Assembly: GCA_017395505.1 (NCBI GenBank)
Contig: JAFPUH010000019.1
Location: 1-63,987, forward strand
Origin: Kiritimatiellia bacterium
GTDB lineage: Bacteria > Verrucomicrobiota > Kiritimatiellia > RFP12 > UBA1067
Length of the DNA stretch: 63,987 nt
Direction: 5' to 3'
The notes under the pieces were generated by a model. The model did no database searches and was not told the origin of the DNA. It saw only the letters and a list, made by a program, of their open reading frames with translations. Both the position numbers and the translations under genes were made by a program. Each line of letters starts with the position of its first letter. Position 1 is the first letter of the stretch. Below, piece after piece: positions 9,340-20,817 of the stretch.

Positions 9340-9966
9340 TCAGCTGAAGTGGCGGAGCACCCCGTCTTGAGGACGAAAGGCCAGCAGAATCGAGTTCATC
9401 TTGTCGATCGAATCCGATATCTCGGCCTTGCCTGAGACGGCTATCCGCAGCACGACGACCTCAAACTGGGAATAAAGGAGCGACGTTGCGCGGTTGGGAT
9501 CTATGGCTGAATCATACTCGCCGCGGTGCTTGGCCTCGACGATAAGCGAATGTATGATGCGCTTCAGACCCACGGTATGGCGCATTATGTTGTCGACAGG
9601 TATACGGCCCTTGCGGCGGAATTCGCAGAGGAAATCCACTATGACGCAAAGGAAGTCCCTATTGTCGAAAAGCATGGCGAAAACCGCAATGCAAAGCTGG
9701 CGCAGCTTGGCGTCAGCCGACTGGCGAGACCGCATTATCTCGCGATACTGGGCTTCAACCGACGATGTGGCCTCTCTGACCGCTTCGTTGAATATCGCCC
9801 GCTTGTCCTTGAAATACGTGTATAGAAGAGTACGGGCGATGCCGCACTCCTTTGCGATCATACCGAAGTTGACGGCGGCAAAACCGAGCCGGGCGAAGAG
9901 CCTAAGCCCCACCGCCCGAATCTCGCGCTTGCGCTCCTTGTGGTTTATCGCATGCTTCTTGGCCAT
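9340..9966 (-). CDS. TetR/AcrR family transcriptional regulator
   Basis: A 208-residue regulator with an N-terminal TetR helix-turn-helix (about residues 12-58: GLRLFARLGFAAVNFGMIAK, then GIARTLLYTYFKDKRAIF) and a variable ligand-binding domain. The start codon overlaps the stop of the FadL porin gene (TGATG), so the two are cotranscribed and translationally coupled. It may sense the hydrophobic compound carried by the porin or regulate its own operon. The ligand is unknown. Confidence 0.85.
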   Translation of the reverse strand: MAKKHAINHKERKREIRAVGLRLFARLGFAAVNFGMIAKECGIARTLLYTYFKDKRAIFNEAVREATSSVEAQYREIMRSRQSADAKLRQLCIAVFAMLFDNRDFLCVIVDFLCEFRRKGRIPVDNIMRHTVGLKRIIHSLIVEAKHRGEYDSAIDPNRATSLLYSQFEVVVLRIAVSGKAEISDSIDKMNSILLAFRPQDGVLRHFS

Positions 9967-11198
9967 CAGAACGAATAGCTGATCGTCGTCGAGACGATAT
10001 GCGAGAAGGAGTTGTTGCTCTTGTAGTGCATCTTCGTGGGTGTGGCTGTCACCGTAGGAGGTGTAGGTGTGTACCTCACCACATCAAGCGTACGCTCCGA
10101 ACTGTGCATTATGATGAAGTTGTAGCCGATATCCCAGCGGATATTCTTGGTAATGTTCCAGCCAAGACCAGTGCCGATGATGTGGCGATCGCCGGGAGGA
10201 AGCATCGTCGTACCATACTTGCTGGAAGGGTCGCGGTCATGCACATAGCCGAGGCGGACGGCGACATCGTCAGTAAGATCATATTCGCCGCTCCATCCGA
10301 AGCGCCACGCATTGCGCCAGTTGAGGGGCTCCGTCTTGGAATAGGGATCCATATTGAACTTGATGTCATGCACGCTGTTCCACTGCGTCCACGTTGCTGC
10401 GAAACCGAGGCGGAATCTCTGGGTGACATCCCAGTTGATACCACCAGTTATGGACTGCGGCAGATTCAGATTGGCACCGGCCGGAACATAGGCAAAGCCA
10501 GGACCAAGCAGCGTTCCAGGCATGCTGAAATCACCCTTGATGTCATGCCTGATCTGAGAACGGTACACGAGACCGAAGGTCACATTATCGAGAACCCTGA
10601 AGTCGGTGGCGAAGTTGTAACCCATAGAGTAGTCATGGCCATCCAGCTCTCCTTCGACAGACGAGAACGCGGGCGCGAACGGATGGCTCTTGCTGTTGAA
10701 CGAGATATAGCTCATCTTGATACCGCCGGCGATGCTCCACCAGTCAGTAATCTTGTATGAGATATTCGGGTTGAGCGTATACTGAATTATCGTAGTTTCG
10801 ATCGTATCGTTCTGCAACGCCCAGAAGTTGCCGTAGTTGGTGCCGAGACCATACTCGCTGTAGCCGCCGAGACCGAAGCGCCAATCCTCAGAAATCGGCA
10901 CGATCATATAGAAGGTAGGAACCGCAAACCAGCCGGAGTTCATCTTCTGCTGCTTGACGCCGTCGACATTCATATCGCAGAAAGGATTGATGAATGACGC
11001 ACCAACCATGAATGACACGTTGGTCGTTTCCGTCATATTCGCCGGGTTGTAGTAGACGGCTGAAGCGTCTCGCGTTGAACCGACGAGAGCGCCGCCGAGC
11101 GCGTTACCGCGCGCAGAAGCCTCGTAAATACCAAATCCGGCCGCATACACGGAGCAGACGGATATCATGGCAGCGACTGTGAGGATCAGTTTTTTCAT
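9966..11198 (-). CDS. FadL/OmpP1-type outer-membrane transport protein
   Basis: A 410-residue protein with a signal peptide (MKKLILTVAAMISVCSVYAA) followed by the FadL hatch-like N-terminus GFGIYEASARGNALGGAL and the DASAVYYNPANM motif. The rest is an alternating beta-barrel ending in an aromatic residue (SYSF). FadL homologues carry long-chain fatty acids or other hydrophobic compounds across the outer membrane. A second ATG three codons upstream (11207) is also possible. The ribosome site AAGGAAA lies between the two optima, and the signal peptide favours 11198. Confidence 0.88.
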   Translation of the reverse strand: MKKLILTVAAMISVCSVYAAGFGIYEASARGNALGGALVGSTRDASAVYYNPANMTETTNVSFMVGASFINPFCDMNVDGVKQQKMNSGWFAVPTFYMIVPISEDWRFGLGGYSEYGLGTNYGNFWALQNDTIETTIIQYTLNPNISYKITDWWSIAGGIKMSYISFNSKSHPFAPAFSSVEGELDGHDYSMGYNFATDFRVLDNVTFGLVYRSQIRHDIKGDFSMPGTLLGPGFAYVPAGANLNLPQSITGGINWDVTQRFRLGFAATWTQWNSVHDIKFNMDPYSKTEPLNWRNAWRFGWSGEYDLTDDVAVRLGYVHDRDPSSKYGTTMLPPGDRHIIGTGLGWNITKNIRWDIGYNFIIMHSSERTLDVVRYTPTPPTVTATPTKMHYKSNNSFSHIVSTTISYSF

Positions 11199-11233
11199 GG
11201 TTGACATTTTCCTTTTTTGTGTCAAATGAGGAT

Positions 11234-11262
11234 AGTATACCATATCTATCCGATGAGCACAA
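11234..11262 (-). promoter_or_regulatory. promoter of the FadL-TetR operon
   Basis: Minus strand: TTGTGC (11257-11262), 17 bp, TATACT (11234-11239) with TATGG immediately before the -10. A run of ten G/C pairs follows on the far side (11263-11272), just beyond the neighbouring gene end. Confidence 0.75.
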
Positions 11263-11274
11263 GGGGGGGGGGGG

Positions 11275-11952
11275 CTAGGCGAAAATTATGTCGTCCGGCG
11301 GACGAGCCGCAAAACACATCGTCTTGCCTGTAACCGGGTGGTCGAACTTAAGCTGCACCGCATGCAACAGATGACGCTGCACCTTGAAAGGCAGATGACG
11401 GTCCTTAGACTGATCGCCGTAGAGCGGATCGCCTACTACGGGATGCCCCAGATGTGCCGCATGCACGCGTATCTGGTGCATGCGCCCGGTTTCGATCACG
11501 AATTCTACGATCGCAAGGCCTCCGCGCTTCTCCAGCACCGTCCAATGGGTGACGGCAGGCTTGCCGTCAGGCACATTGACCGCCATGCGCTTTGCATCCC
11601 ATGGCTTTCGCCCGATCGTCGTATTCAGGGTTCCTGCCGGCGGCTTTGGCGCACCATGCAGGACGGCCAAATACGTCTTGCGGATTCCCTTGTGGCTCTC
11701 AAACGACTGCCTCAACTTCAAATAGGCCCGCCTGGTCTTCGCAAAAACAATCACGCCGCTGGTGTCGGCATCTAGGCGATGCACGACTCCGGGACGCTCG
11801 ACACTGCCGACATCACGCATCTGAGGGAAGCGCCTGACGAGTTCATCCGAAAGAGTCCCCTTCTCGTGCCTTGGCGAGGGATGCACATATACGCCAGCCG
11901 GCTTGTTGACGACGACTATATCGTCATCCTCGTATATGACATCAAGCTTCAA
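11275..11952 (-). CDS. RluA-family pseudouridine synthase
   Basis: A 225-residue RNA pseudouridine synthase with the catalytic motif HRLDADTSG (Asp61) and the downstream GRMHQIRVHAAHLGHPVVGDPLYG segment. There is no N-terminal S4 domain, so it resembles RluA/RluE-like or TruC-like enzymes rather than RluD, and the target uridine is unknown. The ATG overlaps the thioesterase stop by 4 bp. It is the last gene of a six-gene overlapping operon that starts at galE. Confidence 0.9.
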   Translation of the reverse strand: MKLDVIYEDDDIVVVNKPAGVYVHPSPRHEKGTLSDELVRRFPQMRDVGSVERPGVVHRLDADTSGVIVFAKTRRAYLKLRQSFESHKGIRKTYLAVLHGAPKPPAGTLNTTIGRKPWDAKRMAVNVPDGKPAVTHWTVLEKRGGLAIVEFVIETGRMHQIRVHAAHLGHPVVGDPLYGDQSKDRHLPFKVQRHLLHAVQLKFDHPVTGKTMCFAARPPDDIIFA

Positions 11953-12686
11953 GACGCAACCGTCCTGGCGACAACGTGGTCCTGTCCGTTGGGAGAGCCG
12001 ACTCTATGGTATCGCTCGCCCGAAGCAGTTCCCCCAGCCACTTCGACAACCACCTCATCGCCAGCAAATGTCTCGCTTCTGAAGACAATCTCCAACTCGG
12101 CGGGGCGAACGCCTGGCAAAGGCTCCATAAGCCACTCGACATAGTGCACGTTGTTCACATGGCCATTGAGGTCGATGTGCGAATTCTGCGCCTTGAAGAC
12201 GAACCTCTCGCCGGCGCCTTCCTGAGGGAAGCGCAAACGAAGCGTCCAGGGATCGGCTCCCAGGACAGGCTCGCGTACTGTATTTGCGAGATCGAACACG
12301 CTCTCAGGTATCGGCACAACCTTTCTGCTCGCAAGATCTATCAGCATCCACTCGGATGTGGCGACGCCAAGCACCCTGCCGTCAGCCGCCTTGATCTCGA
12401 AATCGCGCCAGGCCGTGATTCGACGACCGCCACGCGGAAACGTCAGGACGCTTACGGCATCCTCCCACCTCGGATACTGCGACATCCTGACCCTCATGCG
12501 CGTAAGCACCCACGAGATGTTCTCTCCAGCCGCCTCGAAGTTGGATTTCGAGAACTTGAGGGACTCCGCATTCAGTGATGCGGCCTCCTGCAGATAGTTG
12601 CAGATGGTGGCGAGCGTCGCGTAGCCGTCAGGTCCGCATTCATACGATCTCACCTGGAACGCATATTCTCCAAACGTATCCATCAT
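11949..12686 (-). CDS. acyl-ACP thioesterase (FatA/FatB family)
   Basis: A 245-residue double hot-dog protein that releases free fatty acids from acyl-ACP in the cytoplasm. The N-terminal hot-dog has ATICNYLQEAASLNAESL and WVLTRMRVRM; the second carries DLNGHVNNVHYVEW, with the Asn/His residues expected in the catalytic site. Length matches bacterial acyl-ACP thioesterases. It overlaps birA upstream by 4 bp, so two lipid-metabolism genes are coupled. Confidence 0.88.
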   Translation of the reverse strand: MMDTFGEYAFQVRSYECGPDGYATLATICNYLQEAASLNAESLKFSKSNFEAAGENISWVLTRMRVRMSQYPRWEDAVSVLTFPRGGRRITAWRDFEIKAADGRVLGVATSEWMLIDLASRKVVPIPESVFDLANTVREPVLGADPWTLRLRFPQEGAGERFVFKAQNSHIDLNGHVNNVHYVEWLMEPLPGVRPAELEIVFRSETFAGDEVVVEVAGGTASGERYHRVGSPNGQDHVVARTVAS

Positions 12687-13375
12687 AATCCTCCTATATG
12701 TGCTTCACCGGCGTAGACAGGTCTGCCGCCGACGATCAGCGAACCATCCTCGGCAATCCCGCCGCAAAAGCCGGAAACAGGGGCTGTGTCGTCATCGACT
12801 TGACGCACGCATACAGTCCTGCCCCTAAGGCAGTCTACCGCTGCGAGATCGCCATGAAGAGAGGCGAATCCATCCGCCAGCCACTTGCCGTGCCAACGGT
12901 CGAGCGATTCAAGCACATCGGACAGCACTTCCTCGCGGTTGAACCTTCTGCCGCAAATGGCCGCAAGAGAGGTGGCTCGCGCCGCAATTTCAGGGGGGAA
13001 TGACGTCTGGTTGACATTGATTCCTATGCCGGCTATCACGTTGTCGCCGTTACGCTCGCAGAGTATGCCGGCTAGCTTTCTGCCGTCGCTTAGAACATCG
13101 TTCGGCCATTTCAGGGCAAGCGGCGCAAACCGACCAAGCGCCTTGATGACGGCAAGACCAACGACAAGCGGTAATGTTGCGATTTCTGCAAGCGACCTGT
13201 CGGCACCAGCCAGCACGACGGAAAACGTCAGGTTCTCACCCTTCGCCGAAAGCCATGTATGGTCGAGCCGTCCTCTACCCGCGCTTTGGTGTTCGGCGAC
13301 AAACACATCGCCGGGCACGCCTTCTCTGGCGTCAAGATTGGTCGAAACCGTAGTCTCCTTGCGAAATATCCTCAC
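12683..13375 (-). CDS. birA: biotin--[acetyl-CoA-carboxylase] ligase
   Basis: A 230-residue biotin protein ligase that attaches biotin to the carboxyl-carrier protein. The biotinyl-AMP loop GRGRLDHTW (residues 33-41), KWPNDVL and NVIAGIGINVNQ are visible, followed by a C-terminal SH3-like domain. It lacks the N-terminal helix-turn-helix, so it is a class I enzyme without repressor function. It overlaps dtd upstream and the thioesterase downstream by 4 bp each. Confidence 0.92.
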   Translation of the reverse strand: MRIFRKETTVSTNLDAREGVPGDVFVAEHQSAGRGRLDHTWLSAKGENLTFSVVLAGADRSLAEIATLPLVVGLAVIKALGRFAPLALKWPNDVLSDGRKLAGILCERNGDNVIAGIGINVNQTSFPPEIAARATSLAAICGRRFNREEVLSDVLESLDRWHGKWLADGFASLHGDLAAVDCLRGRTVCVRQVDDDTAPVSGFCGGIAEDGSLIVGGRPVYAGEAHIGGL

Positions 13376-13815
13376 GCTAGAAGCTCCAGCGAGAAAGGTC
13401 CATCGTTCAAAAGCCTTACCTTCATATCGGCGCCGAAACGTCCCGTGCCAACCCTTTCGGAACCCAGTCTTTCGCGGAGCTTCACAACCACACGCTCATA
13501 AAGCGGTTCGGCGAGCTCGGGTCTGGCGGCATTCGAGAAGCCGGGACGCCTTCCGTGTTCGGTATCCGCATAAAGCGTGAACTGCGAGACGACAATTACG
13601 CTGCCGCCGACATCCTCAAGCGACCGGTTGGTGTGGCCTTCGTCATCCTCGAATATGCGCAGAACTGGTATACGCTCAGCGATCTTGTCTGCGGCAGCCT
13701 CGGTGTCGCTGTGCGTTACACCCAACAGCACAAGCAATCCCCTGCCGATCTTGGCGACACATTCACCGTCTATTGCAACCGAAGCCTCGGTTACGCGCTG
13801 CAACCAGGCTTTCAT
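13372..13815 (-). CDS. dtd: D-aminoacyl-tRNA deacylase
   Basis: A 147-residue enzyme that hydrolyses D-amino acids (and Gly-tRNA-Ala) from tRNA. It contains the two active-site motifs SQFTLYAD and NDGPFSLELL (the GP motif). The ATG at 13815 (MKAWLQRVTEASV) is chosen because it matches the family N-terminus and overlaps the upstream stop by 4 bp; the longer frame adds 13 unrelated residues. Family length is about 145. Confidence 0.95.
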   Translation of the reverse strand: MKAWLQRVTEASVAIDGECVAKIGRGLLVLLGVTHSDTEAAADKIAERIPVLRIFEDDEGHTNRSLEDVGGSVIVVSQFTLYADTEHGRRPGFSNAARPELAEPLYERVVVKLRERLGSERVGTGRFGADMKVRLLNDGPFSLELLA

Positions 13816-14360
13816 GCACCTACCCTGTTCAAAACCGACTTTATCGCCGCCCACATATCCTTCTTGATCTTCTGCACAGCCGGAGTGACCTGGGTGAAGC
13901 GCAGAATGTAGCTTGGAGAATATGTGACCAGCACGTTTGGAGCGTCAGACGCCGCAATCCACTGCCCAGGGGCGGCCTTCGTTCCGGGGAACCACTTCTT
14001 CAGCGCCTGCGAACCGAGCACGATGTAGGCTTTGGCGAGAGGCCTTTCGCCATCCACCACAACAGGTGCGGTGGACATCGTCTTGCCAAGTGCAGCAACA
14101 ATCTTCGCCATCATCTCGACGCCTCCGGCGGTCAATGGCTTGTCGTGAAGGAACACGAAATCCAGCTGCGGAGTCTTCTGCGCCGAGATTGGTTCGGGAC
14201 GTGGCTGAGCCGCAGGCGCTGGAGCAGGAATCGGGCTTGGAGAAGCCGCCTCCAAAGGCGAAAGCAGAGACCTGTCGCACTCAACAATACGGACGCCGAG
14301 CTCGCGCTCAAGCGCAAGCTCGGCCTCCAGTCCTTCTACTATGTAGTCGAGTACGTTCAC
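13812..14360 (-). CDS. divergent uracil-DNA-glycosylase-fold protein, probably not a canonical UDG
   Basis: A 182-residue protein. An N-terminal helix (VNVLDYIVEGLEAELALERE) and a Pro/Ala-rich linker (PSPIPAPAPAAQPRPEP, about residues 40-57) precede a C-terminal segment resembling family-4 uracil-DNA glycosylases: KAYIVLGSQALKKWFPG, then NVLVTYSPSYILRF and a helical end. In active enzymes the last motif is normally HPA/HPS; here the His is replaced by Ser, and the first active-site loop (GEAPG) is absent. The GTG at 14360 overlaps the galE stop (GTGA). The call is a fold resemblance only. Confidence 0.5.
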   Translation of the reverse strand: MNVLDYIVEGLEAELALERELGVRIVECDRSLLSPLEAASPSPIPAPAPAAQPRPEPISAQKTPQLDFVFLHDKPLTAGGVEMMAKIVAALGKTMSTAPVVVDGERPLAKAYIVLGSQALKKWFPGTKAAPGQWIAASDAPNVLVTYSPSYILRFTQVTPAVQKIKKDMWAAIKSVLNRVGA

Positions 14361-15394
14361 GCCTTCTTGGGCTTGTTGAATCCGTACGGATTCTTCTTCT
14401 GCCAACGCCAGGCGTCCTTGCACATCTGATCTATGCCGCGCTCGGCCTTCCAGCCAAGCTCCTTGAGGGCGAGCGAAGGATCTGCCCAGCACTCGGCGAT
14501 GTCGCCAGGGCGGCGAGGGCAGATTCTGTATGGAACCTTGCGCTTCGAAGCCTTCTCGAAAGCCTTTACGACCTGCAGCACCGAGTATCCGTTGCCCGTG
14601 CCAAGGTTGTAGATCTTAAGGCCGAGCTTCGGCTCCTTCTCAAGCTTCTCAATGGCCTTGAGGTGGCCGACAGCGAGATCGACGACATGGATGAAGTCGC
14701 GCACGCCGGTACCGTCCACCGTCGGGTAGTCGTTGCCGAACACGTTGAGCTCCGGCAGGCGTCCGACCGCGACCTGGGCGACGTAGGGCAGAAGGTTGTT
14801 CGGGATTCCGGCGGGATCTTCACCGATAAGGCCAGACTTGTGAGCACCGATCGGATTGAAGTACCTGAGAAGGATGACATTCCACTCCGGATCGGCCTTC
14901 TGGACATCCTTGAAGACCTGTTCCATCATGAGCTTCGTCCAACCGTAGGCGTTCGTGCAGCCGGGCGTCGGGAAGTCTTCGCGGATCGGCACGGACGCAG
15001 GATCGCCATAGACCGTCGCGGAGCTGGAGAACACGATGTTCTTGCAGTTGTGGGCCGCGAGGCACTTGAGCAGGGTGAATGTTCCGCCAAGGTTGTTCTC
15101 GTAGTACTTGAGAGGTATCTTCGTGGACTCGCCGACGGCCTTGAGCGCAGCAAAGTGGATCGTCGCGTCGAACGGGCACTCCTTGTCGAGAACGGCATTG
15201 AGCTTCTTCTCGTTGCGGATGTCGACGCAATAGAATTTCGGCTTCTTGCCGGTGATCTTCTTTACGCGAAGCAGCGACTTCTTCGAGCTGTTGCAGAGAT
15301 TGTCGACGATCACAACCTCATGACCGGCGTTGAGCAACTCGACCACGGTGTGGCTTCCGATGAATCCGGCGCCTCCGGTTACAAGAATCTTCAT
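14357..15394 (-). CDS. galE: UDP-glucose 4-epimerase
   Basis: A 345-residue extended SDR enzyme that interconverts UDP-glucose and UDP-galactose. It has the NAD-binding GGAGFIGSH (residues 7-15), HFAALKAVGES, the SSSATVYG active-site serine region, YGWTK (Tyr/Lys catalytic pair) and LRYFNPIGAH. It is full length. It heads the six-gene overlapping operon. An AAAGGA ribosome site precedes the ATG and a TATAAT is at 15424-15429. Confidence 0.96.
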   Translation of the reverse strand: MKILVTGGAGFIGSHTVVELLNAGHEVVIVDNLCNSSKKSLLRVKKITGKKPKFYCVDIRNEKKLNAVLDKECPFDATIHFAALKAVGESTKIPLKYYENNLGGTFTLLKCLAAHNCKNIVFSSSATVYGDPASVPIREDFPTPGCTNAYGWTKLMMEQVFKDVQKADPEWNVILLRYFNPIGAHKSGLIGEDPAGIPNNLLPYVAQVAVGRLPELNVFGNDYPTVDGTGVRDFIHVVDLAVGHLKAIEKLEKEPKLGLKIYNLGTGNGYSVLQVVKAFEKASKRKVPYRICPRRPGDIAECWADPSLALKELGWKAERGIDQMCKDAWRWQKKNPYGFNKPKKA

Positions 15395-15423
15395 TTGCTT
15401 TGAATCCTTTCTTTGATGTCTGT

Positions 15424-15429
15424 ATTATA
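15424..15429 (-). promoter_or_regulatory. -10 element for the galE operon
   Basis: TATAAT on the minus strand, just downstream of the carB stop codon and 29 bp upstream of the galE ATG. No convincing -35 box is seen. Confidence 0.45.
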
Positions 15430-15437
15430 CAAAAATT

Positions 15438-18650
<3,213 letters not shown>

Positions 18651-18690
18651 CTGTCGCCTTTCAAATTACCTTGGCCGCAGCCGGGAGAGT

Positions 18691-18696
18691 ATTATA
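18691..18696 (-). promoter_or_regulatory. -10 element for carB
   Basis: Minus-strand TTTGG followed by TATAAT, 41 bp upstream of the carB ATG. A TTGCGA occurs upstream but at too wide a spacing, so only the extended -10 is claimed. Confidence 0.45.
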
Positions 18697-18733
18697 CCAA
18701 ATCCGTCCGCCTCCGTATAGTCGCAATCGGAGA

Positions 18734-19309
18734 TCAATAGCCGAGATCTTCGTCCACAACTATCGCCAGCGCCGAAACTCCCGTCGGTTTGCGGTCGAAT
18801 ATCGCCGTAACCTTGCATATGCGGTCGGGCGAATCGCAGTCTGCACACTTGCCTGTGGCGGCGCAGGGCGTCTTCTTGCCCAATCTGCGGCAGTTCGGCG
18901 GACACGCCTCGCGTTTTATGCGAGCAATCGCCTCGTCTATGCCGCCTTCGACTATCTTGTTGCGCCCTATTACGTACACGACCCTCTTTGGCCCCGCGAT
19001 GGAAGCCGCAACGCGGTTGCCGCGTCCGTCGATGTTGACGATGCGTCCGTCGGCGGTGAGGGCGTTGGCGCTCAGCAGAAAGAGGTCCATGACCAGCTCG
19101 TGGTCGCGGATCTCCTTGCCAGCCTCGGCAAGCCTTTCGCGCACGCCCAGAGCCTTTACGCTCTCGCTGCCGCCCCAGCCGACGCTTTCGGCCGACTCGG
19201 CCTCCTTCATCACGATTTCGGCGGCTTCCGCCGCAGTCTTCACGAAAACGGACTCGAAGCCACGCTTCTTGAGCCCTTCAACTGCCTTTTTGCAAAGTTC
19301 TTCACTCAT
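18734..19309 (-). CDS. LUD-domain protein (LutC/YkgG-like)
   Basis: A 191-residue single-domain LUD protein. Visible motifs are SVGWGGSESVKALGV and GRNKIVEGGIDEAIARIK, then a Cys-rich stretch (CPPNCRR, CAATGKCADCDSPDRIC) that could bind metal. LUD proteins include LutC, a component of lactate oxidation, but many stand-alone members have unknown roles. It follows dnaB by 15 bp in the same operon. No lutA or lutB genes are nearby. Confidence 0.8.
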   Translation of the reverse strand: MSEELCKKAVEGLKKRGFESVFVKTAAEAAEIVMKEAESAESVGWGGSESVKALGVRERLAEAGKEIRDHELVMDLFLLSANALTADGRIVNIDGRGNRVAASIAGPKRVVYVIGRNKIVEGGIDEAIARIKREACPPNCRRLGKKTPCAATGKCADCDSPDRICKVTAIFDRKPTGVSALAIVVDEDLGY

Positions 19310-19324
19310 AATCGAGTCCTTTCG

Positions 19325-20815
19325 TCACAACATGGGGTCTTCGACATATTCAGGATGGTCCGGCGGCGGCTCGGAGGTCATCATGTTCTCCACGCCCTTG
19401 CGTTCTATTTCGCGGTCGCCGAAGCGTGTGTACTCGCGGAAGAAGTTGACCCTGACCTCTCCCGTCTCGCCGTTTCTGTTCTTCGCGACGTCGATTATCG
19501 CGAGAGTCTCGTCTCCGGCGTCCTTGGAGCTCGCCGTGCGCGACGGACGCCTCAAAAGGAACACGACGTCTGCATCCTGTTCGATGGCGCCGGAGTCTCT
19601 GAGGTCGGACAGCTTGGGCTTCTCCTCCTTGTCGCCGCGCTGCTCGTTGGCGCGCGAAAGCTGCGACAGCACTATCACAGGTATCTTAAGCTCCTTGGCC
19701 ATGGCCTTTATCTGCTGCGAGATCATGCCGACCTCTATCTGGCGGCTACCCTGCCTTGCCGCCTCGTGGCATGTGCAGAGCTGCAGATAGTCGATGACGA
19801 TAAGCTCGATGCCGTACTGCTTCTTGGCGCGGCGAGCCCTGGCGCGAAGGTCCATGATGTCGAGCGCAGCCGTGTCGTCCACATATATAGGCGCGCTTTT
19901 CAGCTCGCTCACCGCCTGAAACAGGTTGTTCGACAGCATCTGCTTCTCGCTCTTGGCGCACAGGTTGCGGTTGAGCCGCCACATGTTTACGCGCGCCCTG
20001 CCCGCGATCATGCGCTTGGTCAGCGCTTCGACCGGCATTTCGAGCGAGAATATCATCACGGGATGCTTCTTGCCGCCGTCGCACTTGACCGGAATGTTGT
20101 TGAGATCCTGTCCCAAGGCGCAGCTTTCGGCTATGTTCATTGCAAGCGACGTCTTGCCGACGGAAGGACGCGCCGCAATGACTATCATTTCGGCGTTCTT
20201 CAGCCCCTGCAGCTTCTCGTCCAGATGGGTCAGCCCCGTAGAAAGCCCCTCGAAAGTGGTGCCGTTCGACTCGAACATGGCGTCGATTCGGCGGAAGCTC
20301 TCCTCTATCGCCGTGGGCCACGGCTTGGTGGCCTCGCCCTTCAGGCCGATTTCGAGGAACGACTTCTCGGCCTCGCCCAGCACGGCCTTGGGATCGGGGT
20401 TCTGCCCCTCGTCGAAGCAGTTCTCGACGACCTTCGTCGCCCGCTCTATCATCATGCGCCTCAGATGCTTGCCGCGCACTATGCCTATGTAGTATTCGGC
20501 ATGCGCCGTGGTCGGCGTCTGGTCGTAGAGCGCCTGAAGATACGCCGCCCCGCCTATGGCCTCCATCTTCCCGGAGACCTTCAGCGTCTCCATCAGCGTC
20601 ACCATGTCCAGCGGCTTCGACGCGCGGTTCATGTCCAGCATTGTCGCGTATATCTCGCGGTTCCTCGGGTCGAAGAACGATTCGGCGGACAGCCCTCCAG
20701 TCAGGCACAGGTCCATCACGCGGTCGCCGTTGCGGCTTGTCGTATCCAGCAGTATCGAGCCCAACACGGCTCTTTCGGCCTCAATGCTGTGAGGCGGCGT
20801 CTTGAAGTCTTGCAT
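19325..20815 (-). CDS. dnaB: replicative DNA helicase
   Basis: A 496-residue replicative helicase. The N-terminal all-helical DnaB domain begins PHSIEAERAVLGSILL; the RecA-like C-terminal domain has Walker A ARPSVGKTSLA, VIDYLQLC as Walker B, and the LSQLSRANEQR and AIEQDADVVFLLRR motifs. The ATG is 2 bp beyond the stop of the lysozyme-like gene upstream, so the pair is cotranscribed. Confidence 0.96.
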   Translation of the reverse strand: MQDFKTPPHSIEAERAVLGSILLDTTSRNGDRVMDLCLTGGLSAESFFDPRNREIYATMLDMNRASKPLDMVTLMETLKVSGKMEAIGGAAYLQALYDQTPTTAHAEYYIGIVRGKHLRRMMIERATKVVENCFDEGQNPDPKAVLGEAEKSFLEIGLKGEATKPWPTAIEESFRRIDAMFESNGTTFEGLSTGLTHLDEKLQGLKNAEMIVIAARPSVGKTSLAMNIAESCALGQDLNNIPVKCDGGKKHPVMIFSLEMPVEALTKRMIAGRARVNMWRLNRNLCAKSEKQMLSNNLFQAVSELKSAPIYVDDTAALDIMDLRARARRAKKQYGIELIVIDYLQLCTCHEAARQGSRQIEVGMISQQIKAMAKELKIPVIVLSQLSRANEQRGDKEEKPKLSDLRDSGAIEQDADVVFLLRRPSRTASSKDAGDETLAIIDVAKNRNGETGEVRVNFFREYTRFGDREIERKGVENMMTSEPPPDHPEYVEDPML

Positions 20816-20817
20816 TC

